From Hymenoscyphus infarciens (Eukaryota; Ascomycota; Leotiomycetes; Helotiales; Helotiaceae), in the NCBI GenBank assembly GCA_001414345.1, contig LLCB01000327.1, positions 1 through 62,158 of the forward strand: a DNA stretch of 62,158 nt. Reading direction: 5' to 3'. The notes under the pieces are model-generated. The model ran no database searches. It had not been told where the DNA came from and saw nothing but the letters and a program-made list of their open reading frames with translations. Shown here piece by piece: positions 22,790 to 35,482 of this stretch (positions are counted from its first letter, which is position 1; each line of letters opens with the position of its first letter). The position numbers were made by a program, and so were the translations under genes.

Positions 22790-24909
22790 TCATGACGGCC
22801 AATAAATCTGCCATCTCGTTGTGATGGTAGGATGTACCTCTGCGCCGGCCCTGAGAAGGATATGCTTGATCTTAGTGAGCCGATTGCTTTTCTCGACGAG
22901 TCTTGTCTTGACTCTGCTATCCCCCGTAAAATGCGTGGCTTTTATAAAGGCGACGGTATCCTCAATCTTCGCAAGCACAGCCCCAAGTACAGACACAGAA
23001 TGCCCCTTCGGGCCCCTAGAACAAGCATTCACCATACTCCTCCGTCTACTCGGTTCCTCCAAATCAAGGACATACTGCAGCAACTCATCCAATCCCCTAA
23101 CAGCAATGTTGTGGACCAAACTATTGCCTTCCCGATCAAGGACATGAAGAATCTCCCTCAACGTCCGGTCGTTAGGTGGGATGAGGACCCTGAGAAGTTG
23201 CGCCGTTTGCGCAGGACTCTCGGGCGTCATTTCCGGATCATTATTACAACGTTCCTGAGTAACAAGAGCATGAGCAGCCGTCATCCCACTCTCATCCGGT
23301 CCATTCCTATCCCGCCCAAATTTGCACGCACAAATCATCTGATCAAGATAGGAATTAGAATGCGAGTTCGTCTGTTGACAGATCCGGCACTCGAAGAAAT
23401 TTCCCATTAGATACGATGTTCCTCTCGCTCCACGAGCGATATCGTGGAAGCCGTAGATATTGCGATCCCCATGCTGCGTGTTGTCGCCTGATGATTGGTA
23501 GAGTTCTGTATCTGTAATTCCGGCTTGGAGACGGACGTAATCGGCTGTAGATTTCATTTTGACTTCCGTCGCCGCTCTCTTCATCAACGCGATCGCGTTT
23601 CGACCCGAGGTATCAAAGGTACGAAGTTGGTGGTGTTCATAAGGGAAAACCTTGAGAATTTTCGTGTACATTGATCGTTCAAGCGGTCTCCGTAAAAGAT
23701 AATGCATCGGTGTCCGCCCCTTAATATCGCGCTGCGTCAACAAAAGACCCTTCGGATGTTCCCTCGCCTTGAACCATTCCAAGAATCCAATCAAGTCATC
23801 GTCCAGGTCCTGAGGGTCCAAAACATGCAGTGGATTTTGACCAAACACATTTTGCCGGCAACTGATATCGGTCATCGGTTGGGTGAAATAATCCATACTG
23901 ACACCCGCGGCCATCAGGAAATGTAACGAGTGGTTACCCGCAAAATCCGGTTTGCATTCGTTGCTCAAGCTCATCATGGCCGATGTGAAAGTTTGAAGGT
24001 CCAAACTGCGGGCTTGCAACATTAGCGCGTGCCATTGTGAGAAGCCACAGATCTGACAGGTTGAGAAGGGGATATTCCATCGAAGTTGGCTGTGGTCTTT
24101 TCCACATGGAATGACGCGTAGTTCGTTATTCCAACAGCCATACCTGTAATCATGTTTTGGTGGTTTTAATGGAAGGCGTCCTTGGAAAGTGGGTGGCATG
24201 GAAACCTGACTGCCCGAACTCAGTGATGAGTTGAATGTTGATATGGAGAAGCGAGGGTTGGAGAATGTATCATCTTGATTGGTATAGTACGATTGTGCAC
24301 TTCCCGATGACCATGTTGCATTACTTGCAGTCGTTGCAATCGACGATTGATCGGAGTCGCGAACATTGCGTTGTCGGTTCGTCGAAAACAAGAAGTCTTG
24401 CGGTACGCTATATGGTGGCCGTTGCGGAACCTGTGGTAAGGGTGGTAATGGGGTATTGGGATGTGGTTGGAGGGGTCGAATGGGTAGCCTGGATGAAGTT
24501 GTGGATATGGAGGTGGTGGCTTGATAGTTTGAGGAGTCTGAGACCAATGCAAAGAGCTCCCTTACTGCTTGTTCCCGCTCACATCGGTCCACTGGCAGAT
24601 GCCAATCCTTGTATCGATTGGCGTAGGTCTTGTAACTAAACACCAGCGTAAGATATTGTCTCGGGCAGGTGTTACATGTACTCACCAGTAGTCCAGTTTC
24701 TGCTTCATGTAGTCTCGAATCTGTGGGAAACTAATCATGGTCATGTACAGTCGGACCAATTCAGGCTGGTGCACCAATTCCCAATTCTTGTTCGCCCTCT
24801 CATTGTTCGGGTCGCGATGCATCAATATCTTGTGGCATTGCGCCTCGGATAAGGAGAAGCATTGTTCTCTCGTTGGCAATGGCGGACTTGGTGGGTTGGG
24901 AGTCGCCAT
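22790..24909 (-). CDS. Ankyrin-like repeat protein with disordered N-terminus, function unknown
   Basis: Predicted 689 residues: exon 1 24909-24686, 50-bp intron 24685-24636 (GTGAGT..TTTAG), exon 2 24635-22790. Residues about 100-230 are low complexity (Ser/Pro/Thr, PLPPLPQVPQRPPY). The remainder has scattered ankyrin-type signatures: HSLHFLMAAG, NPLHVLDPQDLD, GRTPMHYLLRRP, GMTAAHALV and GNSLVHNIAVRG. Several conserved-looking Cys pairs are also present (CGFSQW region and ECRICQQ). These hints suggest protein-protein interaction. No catalytic domain is visible. I chose ATG 24909 because it is the first in-frame ATG of exon 1. An overlapping upstream frame with its own ATG (near 24977) is out of frame and could act as a uORF if it is transcribed. 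Confidence 0.82.
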
Positions 24910-27900
24910 GACTGACGAACCAACGGGGAACGCTCGAGGATTCCGAGCTGATAGGTCCGCCCTGATCGTTCCATTCGTCGGAACGATGACTTCTTCAACC
25001 AAGCTAACAAGATCGCACGAGAGGAGAGCGTGGATGTTGCTGGCTCTGGCGTCGCGCTACAAAAGTCTTTCGTCGCGTCGCAATTATTATGCGGCCGTCA
25101 ATGCGGAGTCGCTGTCGCTGGGAGGATTCGTAGTGCGGTGGTGCTGTGCGGGGATTGGCACGCTCTTCGGCTGCTTGCGCTGGCGCTCACAGGCGCAGTG
25201 AGGAGGCCGAACGTCAACGAGATTGAACAATCAATGGAAGTTCAGAACATAAAATATGCGGTCGATAAAGCCAAGGAGCGATCGAACGGGGCTCGAAACG
25301 GACTCGATCGAGCGAGAGCAGCAACCTTGGCTGGAAGGGGAAGCGAAGGGGAAGGGGAGGCAAACTCAGGGAGTGAACGGGAGTAAGTCATTAATGAAGA
25401 AATTTCGAGCCTGGGGTGTGCTGGGTGTCTTGAGCCTGTCCAGTCCATCCAGTCCACTGAGGGGTGTGTGATGGAGAGGGTGGGAACTGGTTGTTGGGCC
25501 AGTCAGGGGGGTTCAGGTTTGCCGAGTGGAGTTATCCTGGTCAATCGTTTGCTCAACCCCTGATCACCCCTTCTTGGAGTGGTTCCTGCATAACATTTTA
25601 AGCCTTTAAAGCCTACTTTATGCTCTCTGTCGCGCGTTGGTCGCTGGGAAGTCAAAAAGGACCAGTTGGCCACCCGGAGTCTGAGGTGCTGTGCTGGACA
25701 GACAATGGGAAGAGAAGCTTCTGCCCCAGCTGCGGGGGGTAAAAGCAAGTTGCATTCTGGTGGCGTCGGCAGCGGCAGGTGCAGGCAGGAGGTGCAGCAG
25801 CACGAAGGAGAGGATCCCTAAGATCTGAGGAGAAGGATGGCGAGGACGCAAGCCCACTGGATACCGAGCCGAGTGCATTCAGGGGAGGGCCTGTATGGGG
25901 CCTGTTGAAGACGGCTGTTGCTGGAGATGGTTTGATCCTCTCGCTGGGGAGATGCATAAGCCTTGAAGCCGGCTGGAAGTTGTTGGCTCTTTCTGGATTC
26001 TGGGCAGGAGGGGGAGAGGCCCCAAAAGAGTATGCGGTATGGCGAGCGAACTGTACGCTCATCCAAAAGTGATAGGGCTAAATTGACGAGGCCATTCCAC
26101 CTTTCATATCAAGAGGCTGATATTCAGAACGTATAATCGACCATCAGTGAGGTTTTACGAAATCATCATCTCTCCCAACAACTCAAAATGTCGTCTGTCG
26201 TCGTGAATAGTTGCGGGTTGAACTCAGGCAGAGGCCACAGAGTGCTCGGTCTTTCGTTCCACGCACATTGGCAACGCGGGTGCCCGCTGTCAATATCTGT
26301 CATGCCCACTTTTACACCCAGACCTCGAGCCGGTCAGTGCGAACCTGGAGTTCAAACTCCTGAGTCCTGACTCCTGAGACTTCGGACGAGATTCGGTGTG
26401 TCAATCGAGTTGTATGAGATTGAGATTGAGGCTTCTGAGGGTGTATAGCTCCAGTTTGTGGAAACATACAGGTACGTCTTGAGTCCCGATGTTCTCCTCC
26501 CTGGCAAACATTTGGATTCTGACAGACTGACCCGGATGCCTTTTATTACACAGAGGCAGTATTACCCAGGTACCTCCTGCAGCTCTGGAACAAAGTGTCC
26601 AAACTCATGCCAATGGTGTCACTCTAGCTCGTGGTGTGCAAGTCCAGGCTATAGCGGAGAGCTAGTTCCGAGTCCCGTGTTTGCCGTCGAAAAACTAGCT
26701 TGTTCGGCTGGTACTCCGTACTCCGTACCTTGTATGGCAGAATTTCATCGATTGTTAATGTTGAATCTTGATTCGGAGCAACTCTAGATGAATCATGAGT
26801 ACCGATAAAGGCCCCTCTTTTTCATGAATATGATTGGTGGTTTGTAATCACAGTCAATCTTTTTTGCGTTCACTTGTCGAGTCGGCGACTCGGCGACGTC
26901 CATCAAGCCTGCAAAACTATATCTGGCAGCATGTCATCCCTTGTTCCTTGCCATGAACCCTTGACTCTAAACCGTGACGTCTCTGCGCCGCTCGTTCACT
27001 CGTTCATTCGTTCAAGGGCACGAGCGTCGCTATCACGAAGTTCAACCGTCAAGTCGCAACGACCAAGACTCGGTCCATGAGACGAACAGAACAGACTCCC
27101 GCATCCGACCCACCCCCCGCCATTAGAAACACAAAGCCCTCACCGTCCGCCTAGGCGACCCTGCATTGACTGTAACAAGAAGGCAATAGGAATAAGGTTT
27201 TGAAGTGTAGCCGAAAAGAGGCAATCTGCATGCCATCGAGTCGGAGCCTATATCATTTCGAGTAGGATTTAACGAAGGAATACATCTATCTGCCTCTCGT
27301 AGAGAAAATGTATTTCTAGAAAATAGAGCATGTGAAAGCACTCGCTCAGAGTATCTGTGCGCCACCCATCGTGGAGTAAAAAACCCGTAAATAAAAAGTG
27401 TAATGAACAAGACTGGAACAAAACAGTTTCTCAACAGTCTCTCTCTGAGGTAAAGATTGACTTGTATCACTTGACTCGTAAGGAGAACACACTTGCGCGT
27501 TATCGATAGCTGGGCTAGCAAGTCTGAATCAGGTTTGGATCTTCAGCATCCCCTGCAGATTTAACGGGACGGAGCAGTCCCCTCCTTTGCAACCATGGCG
27601 GCGAGCCGAGTTCCCCCACTGGGGGCGACTGGCCAGTCCATGGCGCCCGAGATAAACCAGGGTTTACGGGAGATGATGATCAACGATCGCCGGCATTCGA
27701 GGACCGTGTGTTTAAAAAGGCCATGGAGTCGAAAAGTGAGTGGTGTGTTGTTAAGGAGTCTGTCGACAAAAACCTTCTTTCCTTCGATTATTGACATCGT
27801 AAGTACCTAAAGCCAGGAGCTAAGAATCTGACCTTCCACGTCTTCTGGAACACACATAGCCTCCCGTACAACGCGCCTGCTTCTGCCTTCTGCGGCTTAC

Positions 27901-29583
27901 GGTAGGCCGCAGAACGTGCCGCCTTCTATTCAGCTTCCAATGTTCCTTCGGAGCAACATCCATATCCCTTGCGCAGAACACTGAGATGTCAGGCTCAAGA
28001 CACGGGAACATGGCAGCCATGCAAAGGTTGCATTTTAAAAGATGGATGGCCAAGTAAAAAAAAAAATCAGAGCTGAGGAAAACACCGAAAGCAGAAAGCG
28101 CGACGCAGGAGCAGAAAGCAGCGAATGCTGAATGAATTTTGTGCAACACGTACGTGTACCAGCAAGCAAGTGTTTGAAACTCCACATAGGCGATATTAAT
28201 ATGCCCGAGAAACGGGAGGGATGGACCAGAATGGTTTTGAAATCGGCTGACAGACTCACAACGCTGCTGCTTCGATGTTGCAGCCCTTTCGCCGCTGGTC
28301 CTGAAACAGAAAATCGAAGGTCTTCGCGGATTGTGGATAAATGCAGCCATAATCCGGCTGATATTTGGCAGAATGGGGGCTGGTGGGTGCTGTGCCTCTC
28401 CTTCTGCCTCAATTCGTTCCAATGCCACGAGTGACCCTTGATTGCACAGACGGAAGTGCCGTCAAAGATGATGAAACAGCCTGCTGCCTCTTCTCCTCTC
28501 TCTACACGAGTTGTGACCACCATGATCTTTGCGTTGTGAACTGGTGGACGAAGTGTCACGATATCAAAATTTTGGCGAGACTGAGGGGATATTGTGCAGG
28601 CGCGGAAGAGGAAGAGAACGAGGTGGTTGTATGCTCCATCGCTACTACTCTCCGAAGCTCGAAAGATGAACCGTGAGGGCAAGTTGAGAATGAAATTTTG
28701 GTTCTTTCGTATGGTCTCGCTGCAAAGCCAACGGTTTTGGCGCCACCAGTGCGCTCTCGCGTTGTCTCCGACGTTGACTGACTGACTACCTGGACCAAGG
28801 TTAGAAAAGAAGGGTTTGTCTATTCATGGGTTGAGGTGATCGTCTTCAATGGCTGTTCTGGTCCGTTGATCGCATTGAATGCGGGCCAAACAGATCTGTA
28901 CAAATGTGTAACAAGTTTCCTGGAGAAGAGGTCGCTGGGCAGTTTGTCAACACTTTTCAGTTTGTACCTAGTTCCGCCTAGCTTTACCTTCCATTCCTAC
29001 GCTTATACTCTGGGGCAGGCGCGAATATGCTATCCACGTGACACGCGCTAAACAGCATCACGCGACTTCTATGGCTGTAGACGCTATGCGCCTACATGTC
29101 ATACCAAGAACCGATGAATATATGAGAATCTTCTAAATAGAAGTCCCTTGTTGCCATGTGAAAGAATTGTTAGTCAATAGGCTCTTCGCACGTGACATTA
29201 AATCGCGATCGCGTCAGAGCGTCACTGCAAACACCACCAACATCTGGCGTATTGAGCGTTAGGTATTCACTCAACTCAATGTTCTCTTAGGCGGCTTGAC
29301 TTGCTTACTCAACAGCAACGTCTTTATCCCTTCAAACCCCTCGCAATCTCACATGCTTTACCTTCAGCAATTTGAGTACCGCCGTTGAGGCCGTTTGCTC
29401 TCCATCTCAAGTCAGTCCTTCGGCTATCCAGAGATTCATTGATGTTTCCCTATCTGAATTCACTCATGATTTTCCGAGACCAACTGCTATAAAAGTTGGC
29501 AATCACGCACAAACAATCTCAAAACCAACCACCCCTTATCCCCCCGAACCGTACGGTTCAATAGCCATACCTCAACAATCGCC
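24910..29583. other. 4.7-kb gene-free divergent intergenic region
   Basis: This lies between the divergent starts of the ankyrin-like gene and kmt6. Open frames of 130-215 codons exist on both strands (for example 25652-26062 and 28035-28682, minus) but they overlap one another in several frames, have no domain content and show no splice-supported extension. Composition is not RIP-like. Visible low-complexity items: a purine-rich stretch near 25300-25390, ACTCCGT repeated near 26715, and a short GGAGTTCAAACTCC palindrome at about 26347. The stretch may hold long promoters, leaders or an unannotated noncoding RNA, but nothing in the sequence proves one. Confidence 0.45.
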
Positions 29584-32500
29584 ATGGATCCACCAAATTT
29601 CATCGATTTATGTTCGCCCGAGCCTGAGGAGAAACCAAAGCCCAAAGAAGCAGTGCACATTGATCTTACAGGTGAACCTGAAGTTCCAGTCAGAAACCCC
29701 TCTTCAAGTAAGGCGACTGCCAGCAGACCAGACAGACCGAGTCTCTCTGGATCGACGCCATCTACGTCCTCTTTATTCAAAGCGACCCCCAGCAGACCAC
29801 TCGCATCAAGTCTATCCAGATCAACGCCATCTGCTTCCTCCAATGCTGCGACGTCTTCGCGGCGCTTGAACCTGGGCGAAAGAACTACTGCCTCTCCTGC
29901 GATAAAGGAGTCACCCAAGTCCTCACAGCATACCCAAAAAGACTCAAGTGCTCCAGCACCAAAGCCTCGTTTCAGAGCCCCTTCTCCAGTCCCTGATGGC
30001 CACCCGTCAAGCAACTTCCCAAACCTACCAGCTTTGGAACGAGAAAAAGAAAGTTTGTCAACGCCAACCTTTAAGAAACCACGGATAGAGTGCCCGCGGC
30101 CTGCGCCTGGACCAAATGGAGCAAGACCAGAAACTTCACAGGCTAAACCATTCAGTACACAACCACAGTCGAAAGCTCGACCAGAGAGTTCGCGGTCCAA
30201 GCCAGAAACTACACAACCACAACCACAGCCGAAAGGAATTCGACCAGAGAGTCCGCAATCTAAGCTAGCCAGTAAACAACCACACCCGAAGGAAGGTCGA
30301 CCAGAGAGTTCGCCGGAAACCACACAACCACAGCGCCAGAGTTTAGCACCAGAGCCGGAACAGCCCAAACGAAAGAGTCTGCCACCCCGACCCAAGAGTC
30401 GGCTCTCGCAACTAGCAAGTCGAGCTCCTACGCCTCTTCCGAACATTGTCTCGCAATCGTTCGATGATGCAATCGATAGACAGCTCTTATCTCACGAATC
30501 AAACTCCCGTGAGGTTTCAAGAGCAAAGTCGGCTAGTGTTGTTGGTGGCAGTGCTGGTGGCTCAAGTTCTCGTCTAGATTCCCCCTCCAAATCATCTAGT
30601 CGCGTTAGGACTCATGTTGACAGTTACAACTTGAAAGTTTTGAGCGGCACAGCACTGCACACGCCAACTAGATATGTTAAAAGTGTCGACGTTTCTCGCC
30701 GGAACAGTGTTTCTGCAGACGATTTACCTGCCCAACCAGATGTTGAAATTGAGGAACTCCTTCGTGGCTTGAAGGAAGATTTGGAGACTACCCACGCTTT
30801 CAATGTGCATTCCCTATTGGAAGATGCAAGTGAGACCGCTTCTAAAGCGCAAGTCGAATCTCGTTTCATCGACAAAGTCTCTCCATTCGCGTCGATGAAA
30901 TCCATTGAAGTTAGTTTGCCGCCTACGAAGGCCCCAAATGTATACTCTTTCAAAACCGTGGTAAGTTCACCACCCTTCTCTGAAGTTATATGTGTCTCGA
31001 GACTAATTATCCCAGGCTTCTGACAAAAAGAGCAAGAGTGGCCCGGCTACTAGTTACACCATGTCGAAAAGATTAGTGCCCGATTATGTACCGATACCTC
31101 GGTATACCTCGTTAACCTTCGTTCATCGAAACTTACTCTCTCCGGATGACGGAAAGCTCCGATCTATGCCCCAGGAGAACGAACAAACCAAAAAGGGAAA
31201 GGACTTGAAAAGGGAGCTAAGGAAGGCGTATAGCGGTCAAAAAGACGAGCCAAGCTGCGAAATGGAGTATAGGAAGCGCCTTCACGGCAATATTGACTTT
31301 TGGCTCGAGGAAGGCAATATCCAGTGTACAAAACGAGATCTTGAAAACTATCTCATTACACGAAAAGATTTTGGGGCGTATGTCGAGAAGAAACAGAAAT
31401 ACCTTAAGAAAGCATACGACAGGGCAGCTCCATTGATCGCAAAACTCAGAACCCGACTCAATGCGGAAATTTGCAAGATTTGTGGCGGCTTCGATATGGC
31501 GTTTGAAAGGGTGTTTGGCATTTCGCTACGCGCTGTGCTCTTTACAGCAAGTCGCATAAAAGAGTTGTTGGAACTAGAACTTAACAACCCCAGTCGAATC
31601 TCTCTGGATCACCAAGAGCCAATTGCAACCAAAGGTCCTATGTTTGCCGTCGAAACCTACACCAACTTGAGTTGTCTGATTTGCGGAGCACTGGAATGTC
31701 AAACGCATGGGGAGTATTCAGAAATAATACACCACCACGAAGACAGCGAAGATGAAGACAATGAACAAGTGGATGACAAAAAGAAAATAGTGTTTCTCAC
31801 AAAGCCCGAGCGGATAACACTCCAAGTCCATGATCTGTTGCGAAAGCACCTAGAGAGACGGACACAGACGAAGGAAAATGGAAGTGGAAATGACACGAAA
31901 CGAAGCCGAGACCCATGTTCCTCAGACTGCCATCTTGTTGTTGGTGCAGGAGGTGAAGTCTCTCGTCCACTCACGGAAGGCGATATCAACGATATTAGCT
32001 TGATGTTAATTTCTTTGAGCTATAAGACCGGTCGATGCTGTGATATCGCTTTCTCTCTGACTATACCCTGTTTCCAAGTTTTCCGAGAAATGTATGCAGC
32101 CCTTTTCCATTTCTACTCCCCAAGTTTCCAGCTTTCGTGAAAGACTTGCGCTAATGAATACTTTACAGTGATCGACAAGAGCGAGAAAACATGCAGATAG
32201 ACTTATCCCCTCCAACTCCTCTCACAGGGGCTGAACTCGAAGAGCACCGTCCCAGTTGGTACGACAACAGAAAAAGAATTTTAAAGGGAGAGTGGCGAGA
32301 GATGACAACGGTCCATCTCCAGGAGGAAATGACACAAGCCAACCCTGTAAGTTAACACCCCCCTCTCTCTCTAGCGCGCATTTGTTCTAACGTCTACAGT
32401 GTCACCATACCGGTCCCTGCTCCAAAGCTACAAATTGCGAGTGCTTTGAAAGAAGTATACTCTGCGAAGATATGTGCAGTTGTTCGGATGATTGTCCTCG

Positions 32501-33517
32501 TCGCTTCACTGGGTGTTCTTGTCATTCTAATGGCAAGTGCTGCGAAAGAGACACGTGCATTTGCATACAGCTGAACCGAGAATGTGGCCCTCATTGCCTT
32601 TGCGGAGCCCTCGAGCGACTGAACCCAGCAAATAGATACAACGATGATCTATTCGCCAAAGGTTGTCAAAATGTAGTAATCCAACGGGGTGTGCCCAAAG
32701 CTACGATAGCGGGTATAAGTCAAATCGCAGGCCATGGTTTATATGCAGGGGAATTCATTGCCAAGACCAGTTACATCGACGAATACGTCGGCGAAGTAAG
32801 TAACTCTTGCGCCTATCGCTCTCCACATCGCTAATACTGAATAAATAGCTTATTTCCAGCGGAGAAGCCGAACGAAGAGGTATCATCTACGACCACAACC
32901 TCGTCTCTTTCCTCTTCAACTTGAACCGCGAATGGGTCCTCGACGGCCACTACCTCTCCAACAAAACCCGCTACATCAACCATGCCTCCCGTGCCGACGA
33001 CGGACTTAACTGTAAAGCCGTCACGCTCTGGGTAAATGGCGAACACCGTATTAAATTCATCGCCGTACGAGATATCGACGCGGGCGAGGAATTACTCTTT
33101 GATTACGGGAAGCTATTCTCTGAATCGCATGGTCTCAATAAGAAACTGCCCAAAACCAAATCACTCTCCAAAAAGGCGGCTACAGTCACAGATCTCGAAT
33201 CCGGCGGCCGAAGCGGTGGAATCAGAATGAGAGGGGGTATGTCTAGTAGAGGAACGCATGGAAATACTGGGAGAGCGAGAAAACACGGACACAAGATGAG
33301 GAGTGTAATTGTGGATGAGGAGGAGGATCCTGAGGAGGCGGAGAGACAGCGAATGCTGCTTGAGGAGGCGGAGAATGATGAAGATGATTATGAGGATGTG
33401 GGGGCAGCTGGTGGAAGGAGGAGACGTGTTTGCCATTATCCGGGTTGTGGGAAGGCGTACACTAGAATCGATAACATGAGAACCCATCAGAGGAACGATC
33501 ATGGGATGGATATTTAG
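29584..33517 (+). CDS. kmt6: KMT6/EZH2-type histone H3K27 methyltransferase (PRC2 catalytic subunit) with C-terminal C2H2 finger
   Basis: Predicted 1231 residues. Exons: 29584-30960, 31016-32091, 32169-32346, 32400-32795, 32849-33517. Family role: trimethylation of H3K27 in facultative heterochromatin as part of PRC2. Residues 1-330 are disordered (Pro/Ser/Lys-rich, repeated RPESS and ETTQPQ phrases). A CXC (pre-SET) domain starts at about 878 (CHHTGPCSKATNCECF) with the dense Cys pattern CSCSDDCPRRFTGCSC. SET spans about 969-1100: VIQRGVPK, GHGLYAGE, YVGELISSGEAERRG, RYINHAS (the NHS-type cofactor motif) and GEELLFDYG. CXC followed by SET with no post-SET separates it from KMT1, KMT2 and KMT3 types. 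After a Lys/Arg-rich linker and an acidic stretch comes a single C2H2 finger (CHYPGCGKAYTRIDNMRTHQ, then RNDH), residues about 1204-1226. Exon 2 to exon 3 uses GTATGC; that junction is the least certain. Confidence 0.93.
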
Positions 33518-34289
33518 GGGTTGGTTTCTGAAGCTGGGGTTTAAGCTGAGGGATTGGGGGTTTGAGGTTTGCGCAATGGAATGGGTGAAGAAGAAAAAGT
33601 TCCATCTAGTCTACAACGGGGATCGAAGGGGATGAATGAGCGATGCTGCTGTATTAGTTCGTAGCGAGGGCTATGGTTCAAGTTTAGTGAGACAATCTCA
33701 CTTTAAAAGAACTTAGCTAAAGTGCGAATTAAATATGAAAATTGTAATTCTAAGAGGGCGTCCTTCTTCACAACCTGGTTGTCGAAGATGTACATATCAA
33801 CGACCAAGTTACAGAGGCCTCGCTCCTTCCGTTCCTTCACGTTGCCCCAAAACTTAAGGACATTAAAAACTGGAATCCTTCATTGTTCTAAATTTTTTGA
33901 ATTGAAACGAGGTATATCCCCTTCAATTTTCCATCCTCCAAGAAAGGTACAGTTTATATCTATTCCCGACAGGTAACGATAGATCGCTCACACAACACTA
34001 AACACAAATCCCACCCCAGCCCATCATTCCCCCTATCTATCTCCTTACTTTTCTCGAAAAACTAGAAATAGTAACCGAAACATTTAGGACAATTCAGATG
34101 TTGAATTTAGAGTTTCGATTGCTCGAGATGGCTAGGGTAAGTTTTAATATAGCAGGAGCAATGGAATGAAGGAATATGTTAGGGCTGTTAAATCGGCTCT
34201 TCTCTTTCATCTCATTCTCTGCTTCTTCAATTTTCTCAAATGTTTGGTATATTGTTCTCAAAGAGAGCGAGAGAATAACACGATTTGAG
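33518..34289. other. 3' region of kmt6, gene-free
   Basis: 772 bp of non-coding sequence, becoming AT-rich toward the MITE. No conserved feature was recognised. Confidence 0.4.
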
Positions 34290-34544
34290 AGGTGCGCACC
34301 CGTAGGTAGAGATATCGGCGCACCAGGGGATGCAGGAATTCGTGACTGGCGAATAGTTAACCAACTCTCTACTACTCCTTCTATTGTTTATCCGAGACTT
34401 AAGAAAGCGATTATATTATCCTAAAAGGCTTAAATAATTAAGATTTTAATATGTTTATTGTTCTAAAGGAGTTAGAACAATTATAGAAGTGCAAGTACTT
34501 CGAGAATACAGTCACGAATTCCTGCAGCCCCTGGTGGGCGCACC
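34290..34544. mobile_element. Small MITE-like inverted-repeat element (~255 bp)
   Basis: The two ends are inverted repeats. The left end (34290-34351) contains AGGTGCGC, ACCAGGGG and TGCAGGAATTCGTGACTG in order, and the right end (34508-34544) contains the same three blocks inverted. On the left an extra piece of about 20 bp separates the first two blocks; on the right they are nearly adjacent. The interior is AT-rich and has no frame. A target duplication could not be identified. It is not coding and is unrelated in its ends to the other two MITEs. Confidence 0.7.
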
Positions 34545-35482
34545 TCGAAAGCACCTAGGCTTTTGATTTAGGAGGGGGGCAAAAGGGGGTAGATATCACG
34601 TGATAATTTTTCTCGTCGCTTACCGGCTTACTGTGGCTCACTCGATGCAGCGCAGCTTACTAGGAAAAAGAGTCCGTAGGCGGAGAGAGGGTATGGATAT
34701 CAACCAGTCTAACCTCTTTTAACATTCTTGGGAATTCGATCGTTAGAACCACCCCTTTTTTTCACAAAACGCCGGGCCATTAGCATCGTGGCCATTACGA
34801 GCGAGAGGTGAGTCTTGTTGAAGTGCCCTCACAGCATCGAGCATGGCCATCGACGATGTATTCCATACGCGTGCATCTTATTTCTACCCTTCAGCGTCAG
34901 CGCGCCCCTACCTTCCCTCGTCTCGAATTCTGCCAGAATGGACGTGGCGGGCGCAATTTGGAGTCCGATCGCGAACCCGACGCGACAATGCGACACAATC
35001 AATATACTTGCGCGGGCACACAGCGGGCGGGTGGGAGACGAGCTATTCTGAATCAAGCCAGCGGGTTGCTGCTGTCCATCTGTGTTGGAGGCGCGACCCT
35101 GGAGTTACGTTCTCTTGTGTTGGACACATTGGGAGTCTCAAGAGCTCGGTTTTTTGCATATCTTGGAGAGGCTGAGCTGCTCGCACTAAAGGAAGTTTCC
35201 TGGGCATGCTAGAGAGGAAGCAAACTTCGTCAGCCACTTCGAGTGAAGAAGATGAAAGCTCAGTTCAGTACCTGACGATTCGCTCCTTGATAAGTTTTGT
35301 TACAAGATGGGGGGGGTTTTCACGGGATTATCGTTGTCATTCAATTTGGTATTATTGTCCAGTCCTAGAGTATTCTATGGAGATTGGAAGTTCATGGGGA
35401 ATCCTACAAAGCACCCACTTTGTCAAATTACTCTCCTTTCGTTCTGCATGGGCTCACGTCCCACGGGAAACAGATGTTACAT
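34545..35482. other. Gene-free stretch downstream of the dioxygenase gene
   Basis: 938 bp. Several overlapping open frames (34808-35212 and others) exist on both strands but show no domain content, and no family was recognised. The stretch includes the presumed 3' UTR of the dioxygenase. Confidence 0.4.

Noticed and set aside
26320..26370. Possible tRNA T-arm (GGAGTTCAAACTCC)
   Set aside because: No matching acceptor stem, D arm or anticodon arm could be found around it; it is an isolated palindrome.
27820..28682. Two overlapping minus-strand frames of 202 and 215 codons
   Set aside because: They overlap in different frames, have no domain content, and opposing frames are similarly open, which is expected by chance in this composition.
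32400..33120. Assignment as an H3K4, H3K9 or H3K36 methyltransferase
   Set aside because: The CXC cysteine pattern directly before SET, VIQRGVPK and absence of a post-SET domain match the EZH2/KMT6 type.
34808..35237. Several overlapping frames of 64-134 codons on both strands
   Set aside because: Mutually overlapping, no domain content and no splice structure.
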